A stretch of 6,015 nucleotides of DNA. Source: Methanothrix sp. (GTDB lineage Archaea; Halobacteriota; Methanosarcinia; Methanotrichales; Methanotrichaceae). The notes beneath the pieces were generated by a model that ran no database searches, was not told the origin of the DNA, and was given only the letters and a program-made list of their open reading frames with translations. Positions within the stretch are counted from its first letter, which is position 1, and every line of letters starts with the position of its first letter. The stretch covers positions 1 to 6,015 of the forward strand of contig JALNZQ010000169.1 in the NCBI GenBank assembly GCA_023229165.1, in the 5' to 3' direction. A program made the translations under genes and the position numbers. Shown here one piece after another: positions 1-4,727 of the stretch.

Positions 1-57
1 TTCATAGCGAGACCAGCTTACGGCAGGATCATCGGGCATATACTGGCCTCGGATTAG
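1..57 (+). CDS. C-terminal end of an unidentified rightward gene (partial)
   Basis: Frame 1 is open from the left edge to a TAG at 55-57 and encodes 18 residues ending in ...GRIIGHILASD. The fragment is too short to identify. The call rests on position: the stop lies 16 bases before a strong rightward hairpin and T-run terminator, as expected for the end of a gene that begins outside the window. Frame 3 is also open but runs into the terminator stem, which makes it less likely. Confidence 0.35.
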   Translation, partial: FIARPAYGRIIGHILASD

Positions 58-73
58 AAGAGAGAAGAAAATG

Positions 74-126
74 CCTGCAGGTCGTTCTCGGACTTGCAGG
101 ATAATATCCTTTTTACGGTTTTTTTT
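74..126 (+). terminator. Hairpin plus T-run terminator for the gene at the left edge
   Basis: A 10-bp stem (74-83 pairing with 91-100, including one G-T wobble) closes a 7-base loop. It is followed by an AT-rich spacer, five T (110-114) and eight T (119-126). The T-runs are on the + strand, so transcription arriving from the left would end here. Archaeal termination relies mainly on U-rich tracts, and this site has both the tract and a stable stem. Confidence 0.7.
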
Positions 127-354
127 AATGCTTTATCTTTATGGCTCTATCGTCTTTCCTTACAGTAGTCGTTCAATGATGCATCTGCCGGATTTGCCGA
201 ATTAATCAGATATGACCGAATCGAGTCGATCGGTTTTCTTGACGGGATCTATTGTCCCATAAAGGAAAACAGCCTTAACTGCCCATATCAGACTTGCCTA
301 TGACACATCGGACTTTTCATACTTTATAATATTTGATATCAAAGCCACCTCATT
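127..354. other. Intergenic region between convergent transcription units
   Basis: No convincing gene is seen on either strand; ATG-led frames are cut short by stops. Weak signals are an 11-base dyad ATCGAGTCGAT (220-230), extended by CCG/CGG with one bulged A to 216-233 and followed by TTTT, which could be a small rightward terminator. There are also AT-rich TATA-like bases around 320-340. No clear T-run terminator is seen for the leftward gene that ends at 355. Confidence 0.5.
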
Positions 355-963
355 CTATAGCCTGGTCCACGGCTCATTCTGGTTGTAGGCCGTCTGACCA
401 GTCATTTTGCTGGCCAGGAGATTGATGAGATCTATGGGCGCAGAGCTGGCATAGACCTCCTTTCCCGTCATTGGATCAATATAGGCGTAGACCAGATTGC
501 CGGTCTTGGCATCCGGATAGGTAGAATATGTAAAGAAGGGTTTTGACGTAGTGGGATTGAGGAAGCGATAGATTTTTTTCCCTGTCAAAGGATCGGAGTA
601 GGTTTCCATGGGAAAGCCGGTATCAGGATCTGTGTAGGTCTCGCCCAGCCAGTTGCTGGACAGATTTAAGAGCGGACTGAGATAATAGGGATCTGTTACC
701 AGATTGCCATCAACTATCTTGCTGCCTAAAGGTGCATTGCCCCAGTTCCATAAGTCGCTGCTGTTCTCTTCGTTCTTATTGACTTCCACTTCAGGAACGG
801 GCTTTGCATTCTCGCCCTTGAAATCTTTTATCCATTTCTGGGCAAATTCACCACTCACGCTCTGAAAGCTGGGGGGTGTGCTCTGGCTGCTTGAGACCGC
901 AAAGAAAAGACATAATATGAATAATACCTTCAGTATCATGGTAACTGTAGATTTGACACTCAT
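355..963 (-). CDS. Secreted protein with tandem DP-x-TG repeats, function unknown
   Basis: This 202-residue protein is predicted to be exported. Residues 1-28 form a signal peptide: Lys4 and Lys12, a hydrophobic stretch LFILCLFFAV, then SSSQS. No lipobox or C-terminal anchor is evident. A charged linker (about 45-70) and a middle segment (70-105) precede five short tandem repeats at 108-172 with core [DN]P-x-T-[GS]. Two N-x-S/T sequons (Asn67, Asn100) are compatible with archaeal surface glycosylation. The Met at 963 is preferred to the Met at 969, because GAGG (970-973) lies 6 bases before 963 but directly abuts 969. The gene follows the HTH regulator by 9 bases, so the two are probably co-transcribed. 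I do not recognise the family. The repeats suggest a small beta-rich binding or cell-envelope module, which is inference. Confidence 0.82.
   Translation of the reverse strand: MSVKSTVTMILKVLFILCLFFAVSSSQSTPPSFQSVSGEFAQKWIKDFKGENAKPVPEVEVNKNEENSSDLWNWGNAPLGSKIVDGNLVTDPYYLSPLLNLSSNWLGETYTDPDTGFPMETYSDPLTGKKIYRFLNPTTSKPFFTYSTYPDAKTGNLVYAYIDPMTGKEVYASSAPIDLINLLASKMTGQTAYNQNEPWTRL
448..642 (-). repeat. Five tandem 12-15 residue repeats inside the secreted protein
   Basis: The translated units are ETYTDPDTGFPM, ETYSDPLTGKKI, YRFLNPTTSKPFF, TYSTYPDAKTGNLV and YAYIDPMTGKEV. The T-[GS] dipeptides recur at steps of 12, 12, 15 and 12 residues, mostly 36 bp of DNA. Units 1, 2 and 5 are the best conserved; unit 3 has S for G, and unit 4 carries a three-residue insertion and PDA for DP. 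An aromatic residue usually sits just before the DP core and another after the TG. Confidence 0.72.
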
Positions 964-969
964 ATTCAT

Positions 970-973
970 CCTC
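970..973 (-). promoter_or_regulatory. Ribosome binding site overlapping the stop of the upstream gene
   Basis: GAGG reads on the minus strand and shares its first G (973) with the TAG stop (973-975) of the HTH regulator. The spacing to the ATG at 963 is 6 bases. This favours that start over the ATG at 969 and suggests coupled translation of the two genes. Confidence 0.6.
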
Positions 974-1467
974 TATTCAATCTTTCTGGCTGCAACCTCA
1001 ATGGCCCGGATGACGCTGTCTCCGGGAATTATGGTGGCCACGGGAATGGAGAGCAGCTTCTCCACAGTAGGGCTGACGATGGGGGCGCAGACCAGGGCTG
1101 AGGCTCCGTCTCTCTCCGCTCTTACGGCAGCGATGATGGCCTCCTCGATGGTTGTGGCCGAATACTCCCGCATGGTTACCATCTTATCTCCAATCTTCAT
1201 CTTCTTCTCGCTGATCTTGTCCAGAACAGGCCGAGCGGCGATGATGGCGATGAAGTTTCCCTCCGAGCCTTCCAATTGGCGGATTGTCTTTACAATCTGG
1301 CGAAGCGTGGTAATATTTGGGTCTCTGTGGCCGGAGAGAATCTTGTAGAGAGTGCTTTGCGGAATTGCCGAGACCTTGGAAAACTCACGAGCGGAAAGCC
1401 CCAGCTCCCTGAAGACCTCTTTCAAGGTTTCCCGCAGTCTCTCGTCCGACTGAAAGGCGGCCCTCAT
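973..1467 (-). CDS. XRE-family HTH transcriptional regulator with C-terminal sensor-like domain
   Basis: This is a predicted cytoplasmic DNA-binding protein of 164 residues from the start chosen here. Residues about 10-65 form a Cro/C1-type helix-turn-helix, with LSAREFSKVSAI as helix 2 and PQSTLYKILSGHRDP as the recognition region. A conserved-looking IAIIAARPVLDKI segment (about 73-86) leads into an alpha/beta domain (about 98-164) whose TTIEEAIIAAVRAERDGA...VEKLLSIPVATI pattern recalls the sensor half of PrpR-type regulators; this is a fold-level impression. The start is uncertain. The ATG at 1467 has GGAG (1474-1477) with 6-base spacing. An ATG at 1488 and a TTG at 1500 lengthen the protein to 171 or 175 residues but lack a good ribosome site. 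The adjacent secreted repeat protein is a plausible target or partner. Its ligand is not apparent. Confidence 0.85.
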   Translation of the reverse strand: MRAAFQSDERLRETLKEVFRELGLSAREFSKVSAIPQSTLYKILSGHRDPNITTLRQIVKTIRQLEGSEGNFIAIIAARPVLDKISEKKMKIGDKMVTMREYSATTIEEAIIAAVRAERDGASALVCAPIVSPTVEKLLSIPVATIIPGDSVIRAIEVAARKIE

Positions 1468-1556
1468 CACTCTCTCCACATTTGGCATACTATTGGACAA
1501 TGTATCTCAAATACTTCTACTTTTGGGTTGAAATATCTTCCCTCCGGTAAGGTTTT

Positions 1557-1615
1557 AACTCGTAGGATTGCGAAGGACGACGCGGGAAGCCCCCGGCCTT
1601 CAGGCAGCGGGATGA
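1557..1615 (+). ncRNA. TnpB right-end / guide-RNA-like remnant
   Basis: Frame 2 reads ...RRTTREAPGLQAAG before a TGA at 1613-1615, resembling the usual C-terminal tail of archaeal TnpB proteins. The same DNA contains a hairpin: 1590-1598 pairs with 1603-1611 around a TTCA loop, with 7 of 9 pairs formed. In intact elements this stretch is the right end and the 3' part of the TnpB-associated RNA (reRNA/omegaRNA). Two stem mismatches and a TAA at 1556-1558 just upstream show decay, so an active RNA is doubtful. Confidence 0.4.
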
Positions 1616-1654
1616 AAGCGAAGCCCTTTGCCCTGATTACTTTCGCCCTGCACT

Positions 1655-1667
1655 TAAATTATATAAG
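1655..1667 (+). promoter_or_regulatory. Archaeal TATA-box promoter ahead of the tnpB fragment
   Basis: TTATATAA lies at 1659-1666 with A-rich bases before it. Transcription would start about 25 bases downstream, near 1688, almost at the tnpB ATG (1695), giving a nearly leaderless transcript. It could also drive read-through toward the cysteate synthase operon, since no strong terminator lies between. Confidence 0.5.
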
Positions 1668-1694
1668 AAGGGACAGAGGCATCATAAGTCAAAG

Positions 1695-1877
1695 ATGATC
1701 AGCTACAAGTATCCGATATTTCCTGACAAGATAACTGCGCAAAAATTAGCTGAAGCTCTGGATGCTTGCAGATGGCTATATAATGAGTTGCTTGAAAAAA
1801 TGAATGACGCCAGAGAAAAAGGTATCACGCTCAAGACTTATCGCGGTAGTTCACTATCCTGGATGGCGGGGAATTAG
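1695..1877 (+). pseudogene. tnpB: Truncated TnpB (IS1341/IS605 OrfB), N-terminal fragment
   Basis: The 60-codon frame starts with MISYKYPIFPDKITAQKLAE and continues with CRWLYNELLEKMNDAREKGI, the N-terminal helical domain typical of IS605 OrfB/TnpB proteins. Similarity stops after about residue 48 (KTY, near 1842), and an unrelated tail RGSSLSWMAGN leads to a TAG. Intact TnpB proteins have roughly 370-400 residues; the RuvC-like nuclease core (DED residues) and the zinc finger are absent, so no guided nuclease activity is possible. The loss is a deletion or rearrangement rather than a simple frameshift, since nothing resembling the rest of TnpB follows in any frame before the next gene at 1975. 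Confidence 0.75.
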
Positions 1878-1944
1878 TCCAATGGTATTCTTTCTGAGAT
1901 TCATTTTCACAATTAGGACAAACTTTGTCCCTAAATAGAAAACG
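1831..1944 (-). other. Short reverse reading frame with a zinc-knuckle-like CPNC motif, possible gene fragment
   Basis: On the minus strand a 37-codon frame without an ATG start lies between a TAA just right of 1944 and a TGA at 1831-1833. It encodes ...FRDKVCPNCENESQKEYHW..., with C-x2-C followed by a His eight residues later. The stretch spans the break point of the tnpB fragment and could be the stump of a gene disrupted by the element or by its loss. It overlaps the 1916-1930 dyad, so the CPNC codons could also be chance. I cannot assign a family. Confidence 0.22.
1916..1930. promoter_or_regulatory. Perfect 15-bp dyad, candidate operator upstream of cysteate synthase
   Basis: GGACAAA-C-TTTGTCC is a perfect inverted repeat around a single central C. 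Outside it, TTA (1913-1915) and, after one extra C, TAA (1932-1934) continue the symmetry loosely. A one-base centre cannot form an RNA loop directly, so a site for a dimeric DNA-binding protein is more likely than a hairpin. It lies 45 bases before the cysteate synthase start and next to TATA-like sequence, a suitable place for an activator or repressor. Confidence 0.4.
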
Positions 1945-1950
1945 TTATAT
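1931..1950 (+). promoter_or_regulatory. Weak TATA-like promoter region of the cysteate synthase operon
   Basis: CTAAATAG (1931-1938) and GTTATAT (1944-1950) are the only TATA-like stretches close to the operon. Use of the first would place the transcript start near 1960, and the second near 1973-1975, giving a leaderless message. The choice decides whether the 1950-1965 hairpin is transcribed. Confidence 0.28.
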
Positions 1951-1965
1951 TCTCCATTTGGAGAA
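1950..1965 (+). promoter_or_regulatory. Hairpin that contains the cysteate synthase ribosome binding site
   Basis: TTCTCC-ATTT-GGAGAA is a perfect 6-bp stem with a 4-base loop. Its 3' arm holds GGAG (1960-1963), the only Shine-Dalgarno-like sequence before the ATG at 1975 (11-base spacing). If transcribed, the structure would mask the ribosome binding site and dampen initiation. No upstream alternative fold or riboswitch is evident. Confidence 0.4.
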
Positions 1966-1974
1966 GTTGCCTTT

Positions 1975-3234
1975 ATGGGCGAATATATGCTCAGATGTGT
2001 GAGCGACAGATCAGTGCAACCTGCCTATTCCCTCACCTGCCCCCTCGACAATTCGCTTCTGCGCGCCGATTACCAGGCTAAGCAGATAGAGCCGAAGAGC
2101 CTGCCCGGTATATGGCGCTTCATGGACTGGCTTCCTGTGCAGGGAATCATAGCGAGGGCACAAGGTGCGCCTGTGACCTACAAGAGCCGCGGCCTGGCAG
2201 GGGAACTGGGCCTGGAAAACCTTTACATCAGCTTCAACGGCTGCTGGCCGGAGCGTGGCGCAAAGATGCCCACCTGCAGCTTCAAGGATCTGGAGGCAGC
2301 GCCCACCATGCAGATGCTGCTCGAGCGAGGCGATCGGCCCACCCTGGTGGTAGCTTCAGCCGGCAACACCGCCCGCGCCTTTGCCCACGTGGCCACTCTC
2401 ACCGGCCAGCCTCTGGTCCTTTTCGTGCCGGAAAAGGCCCTGTCCAGAATGTGGACTGCCGTGCCCGCAGGCACAGCTGCAGGCATGGGGACAGGCATAG
2501 TTAAGGGCGCGGGGCAAGTGATACTGATGGCTGTGCAGGGCGATTACTACGATGCCATTCAAATAGCGGAAAAGGTGCAATCCCTGCCCGGCTTTGTGGC
2601 AGAGGGCGGAGCCAGGAACATCGCCCGCAGGGACGGAATGGGCACAGTTATGCTCGATGCCGCCCTGACCCTGGGACGCATGCCCGCGCACTACTTCCAG
2701 GCGGTGGGAAGCGGCACGGGCGGCATATCCGCCTGGGAGGCCGCACTTCGCCTCAGGGCAGACGGCCGCTTCGGCTCCGTGCTTCCCAGGCTGCATTTGG
2801 CCCAGAATCTTCCCAATGCGCCCATTTACTGCGCCTGGAAGGGATTAGAGGCCGAGCCTGTGTGCAGCGATATGTTCGATGACGTTCTCTTCAACAGAAA
2901 GCCGCCCTACTCCATTCCAGGCGGTGTAAGAGACGCGCTGCAGGAAACCAGAGGCGATGTCTACGGCATAACAGACTCACAGGCAGCAGCGGCCAAGAAG
3001 CTCTTTGAGCAGTCTGAGGAAATCGACATTCTCAATGCCCCGGCAATAGCCGTGGCGGCGCTGGAGCAGGCGGCTATAGCCGGCAGCATAGAGCCCAAAG
3101 ATATCATTCTTCTTAACATCACAGGCGGCGGCATTGCCAGGATCGAAGAGGAGCATACCCTGAACATGCTAAAGCCGAGCATCACCATCTCCCACTGGGA
3201 GCAAGCAGTTTTATTTCTGGAGGGCAAGAAATGA
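1975..3234 (+). CDS. Cysteate synthase (PLP-dependent, threonine-synthase-like)
   Basis: Cysteate synthase converts O-phospho-L-serine and sulfite to L-cysteate and phosphate, the first step of the Methanosarcinales route to coenzyme M (cysteate, sulfopyruvate, sulfoacetaldehyde, CoM). The 419-residue length fits the family. Visible landmarks are CSFKD (101-105) with Lys104 as the expected PLP Schiff-base lysine, ASAGNTARAFA (127-137) with Asn131 for cofactor binding, GDYYDAI (189-195), the glycine-rich QAVGSGTGGIS (242-252), and NITGGG (381-386) at the PLP pocket. PGIWRFMDWLPV (44-55) and YISFNG (84-89) are further family signatures. The N-terminal ribbon is degenerate: C8-x2-D and C22-x2-D instead of two CxxC pairs. 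A Gly/Ala-rich stretch (164-180) looks like an inserted loop. The ATG at 1975 is preferred to that at 1987 because of GGAG at 1960. The gene overlaps the next by ATGA. Confidence 0.92.
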   Translation: MGEYMLRCVSDRSVQPAYSLTCPLDNSLLRADYQAKQIEPKSLPGIWRFMDWLPVQGIIARAQGAPVTYKSRGLAGELGLENLYISFNGCWPERGAKMPTCSFKDLEAAPTMQMLLERGDRPTLVVASAGNTARAFAHVATLTGQPLVLFVPEKALSRMWTAVPAGTAAGMGTGIVKGAGQVILMAVQGDYYDAIQIAEKVQSLPGFVAEGGARNIARRDGMGTVMLDAALTLGRMPAHYFQAVGSGTGGISAWEAALRLRADGRFGSVLPRLHLAQNLPNAPIYCAWKGLEAEPVCSDMFDDVLFNRKPPYSIPGGVRDALQETRGDVYGITDSQAAAAKKLFEQSEEIDILNAPAIAVAALEQAAIAGSIEPKDIILLNITGGGIARIEEEHTLNMLKPSITISHWEQAVLFLEGKK

Positions 3235-4004
3235 GCCAGATCAATTCTGAAATCATGCCCCTGACATTAACGATTCAGGGCGGCGTGGACAAGGACGGCC
3301 ATCTCGACGCCGTATCCGAGATCGAGATAACCAGTGGAGAGATAATCGGGATAGTAGGGCCCACGGGATCAGGCAAGAGCACTCTTATCGCCGACATCGA
3401 GCAATTTGCCTTGGGCGACACGCCCTCGGGCAGAAAGATTCTCATAAACGGCCTTGAGCCTGCCGGGGAGCTGCGTTGCAATCCCAGGAAGAAACTGGTG
3501 GCCCAGCTCTCCCAGAATATGCACTTTCTGGCCGACATGTCGGTGGAAGAGTTTTTGAGAATGCATGCCAAATCGAGGGGCAAGGACCCCGGGCTGGCAA
3601 ATAAGGTCATAGCTCTGGCCAACACCCTGACTGGAGAGCCGGTCAATCCCGCCTTTCCGCTCACAATTTTGAGCGGCGGCCAATCCCGGGCTCTCATGGT
3701 TGCCGACATTGCCGTTATCAGCGACTCGCCCATTGTGCTCATCGACGAGATTGAGAATGCGGGCATAAAGAAGCAAGAGGCGCTTCGCCTTTTGGCCGGC
3801 GAGGGAAAGATAGTGGTAGTGGTAACTCACGATCCCATGCTGGCTCTCATGGCCTCTCGACGCATAGTGATGAAGAACGGAGGCATGACCAAGGTCATCA
3901 GCACCAACGAGGATGAGCAGAGGGTCTTCAAGGATGTCGAACGGATGGACGGCTGGCTCACGGCGCTGCGGGAGACCATTCGTCAGGGCGAGGTAGTAGC
4001 TTGA
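3231..4004 (+). CDS. Soluble ABC-type ATPase, probable metallocofactor maturation or activation factor
   Basis: This is a 257-residue single ABC nucleotide-binding domain with all core motifs: Walker A GPTGSGKST (43-51), Q-loop LSQN (Q95), signature LSGGQ (147-151), Walker B IVLIDE (168-173, catalytic Glu173), and switch His200 in VVVVTHDP. The usual D-loop SALD is replaced by ENAGIK (175-180). No permease, binding protein or membrane segment accompanies it, so it is probably not a transporter subunit. Soluble ABC ATPases in methanogens include the A2 (AtwA) component of methyl-CoM reductase activation, which has two such domains; the resemblance is functional analogy only. The ATG at 3231 overlaps the cysteate synthase stop as ATGA and has GGAGGG (3219-3224) six bases upstream, so translation is coupled. 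The last bases overlap the next gene as TTGA. It probably acts together with the GTPase and Fe-S protein that follow. Confidence 0.88.
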   Translation: MSQINSEIMPLTLTIQGGVDKDGHLDAVSEIEITSGEIIGIVGPTGSGKSTLIADIEQFALGDTPSGRKILINGLEPAGELRCNPRKKLVAQLSQNMHFLADMSVEEFLRMHAKSRGKDPGLANKVIALANTLTGEPVNPAFPLTILSGGQSRALMVADIAVISDSPIVLIDEIENAGIKKQEALRLLAGEGKIVVVVTHDPMLALMASRRIVMKNGGMTKVISTNEDEQRVFKDVERMDGWLTALRETIRQGEVVA

Positions 4005-4699
4005 AGATGGTGGTGGTGGCCGGCACTCCCGGTTCCGGCAAGACCTCCGTGCTCATGCATGCCGTGAAGGATCTGATCCGGGCGGGACACTCCCCGGCAC
4101 TGGTCAAGATCGATTGCATGTGGACCGAAGACGATGCCCGGTTCAAGCGGTTGAAGGTGCCCGTAGCTGTGGGCCTCTCCAGGGATATGTGTCCGGACCA
4201 CTACGCCATCTACAACTTCGACGAGATGCTGGAGTGGGCAGCGGCTCAGGGAGCTAACATTTTACTCAACGAGACAGCCGGGCTGTGCCTTCGCTGCGCT
4301 CCTTATCCGGACAAAGCCCTGGCCATCTGCGTGATCGACGTTACAACAGGCCCCAACAGCCCCTTAAAAGTGGGGCCGCTGCTCACCACTGCCGATGCTG
4401 CGGTCATGACCAAAGGCGATCTCGTCTCTCAAGCAGAGAGGGAAGTCTTCCGGGAGCGCATTTTGGAGGCAAATCCCGGCTGCCGGATCATCGAGGCCAA
4501 CGGGCTCTCGGGCAAGGGCTCGGCGGAGCTGGCGCAGCTCATGGCAGGCTGGCCGGACATCTGTGGGGAGATGGTCTTGCGGCACAATCCGCCTCTGGCC
4601 ATCTGCACTTTATGCACGGGGGAGCTTCGTATTGCCAAGGAGCATCATCGGGGCGTGTTGCGCCATTTGGACGGCTTCATGGAGTACAAGGGCGAGTAG
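4001..4699 (+). CDS. HypB/UreG-like P-loop GTPase with two CxxC pairs
   Basis: This is a 232-residue SIMIBI-class nucleotide-binding protein, probably a GTPase. The P-loop is GTPGSGKT (8-15). NILLNETAGLC (86-96) matches the switch-II/G3 region of HypB, where a metal-binding Cys follows the E-N-x-G-N segment. TKGD (137-140) is the guanine-specificity motif. Two Cys pairs, C96-x2-C99 and C202-x2-C205, could bind nickel, zinc or an Fe-S cluster, possibly between subunits; Cys39, Cys64, Cys110, Cys161 and Cys188 add to an unusual Cys richness. HypB, UreG and CooC relatives load metals into enzymes, which is the basis for the proposed role. The start is probably the TTG at 4001 (TTGA overlap, GAGGT at 3990-3994 with 6-base spacing); an ATG at 4007 would remove two residues. 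The target enzyme is unknown. Confidence 0.85.
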   Translation: MKMVVVAGTPGSGKTSVLMHAVKDLIRAGHSPALVKIDCMWTEDDARFKRLKVPVAVGLSRDMCPDHYAIYNFDEMLEWAAAQGANILLNETAGLCLRCAPYPDKALAICVIDVTTGPNSPLKVGPLLTTADAAVMTKGDLVSQAEREVFRERILEANPGCRIIEANGLSGKGSAELAQLMAGWPDICGEMVLRHNPPLAICTLCTGELRIAKEHHRGVLRHLDGFMEYKGE

Positions 4700-4727
4700 G
4701 GAAAGAGCCAGGGAGACAGGAAAAAAC

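Larger units (their letters stand above)
1557..1877 (+). mobile_element. Degenerate IS200/IS605 (IS1341-type) insertion sequence remnant
   Basis: The region joins two typical parts of a tnpB-only element in the wrong order. First comes a right-end-like segment with the TnpB tail motif and hairpin (to about 1615). About 80 bases later a TATA box and the TnpB N-terminus follow (from 1695). In an intact element the hairpin end lies after tnpB, and about 300 codons of tnpB are missing here. A tandem insertion collapsed by deletion, or two independent remnants, would explain this. No TnpA is present, so the element is dead. Confidence 0.6.

Noticed and set aside
878..1348. Rightward 156-codon open frame
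   Set aside because: It lies antisense across the HTH regulator and the signal-peptide end of the secreted protein. Its translation is Met/Ser/Thr-rich without recognisable motifs, and the opposite strand carries clear domains.
1276..1698. Rightward 140-codon open frame running into the insertion remnant
   Set aside because: Its first half is antisense to the HTH gene and the rest only crosses the insertion remnant in a frame other than the TnpB tail; no coherent protein results.
1695..1877. Functional small TnpB-like or guide-RNA-binding protein
   Set aside because: Only the N-terminal helical part remains; the catalytic core and zinc finger are missing, and the tail after residue 48 is unrelated.
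2356..2796. Leftward 146-codon frame inside cysteate synthase
   Set aside because: It is antisense to a strongly recognised enzyme and has low-complexity Ala/Gly/His content.
4563..4727. Longer N-terminus for the Fe-S protein
   Set aside because: The frame is open upstream of 4728 but overlaps the end of the GTPase in another frame. The ATG at 4728 has a ribosome site and begins at the cluster domain.
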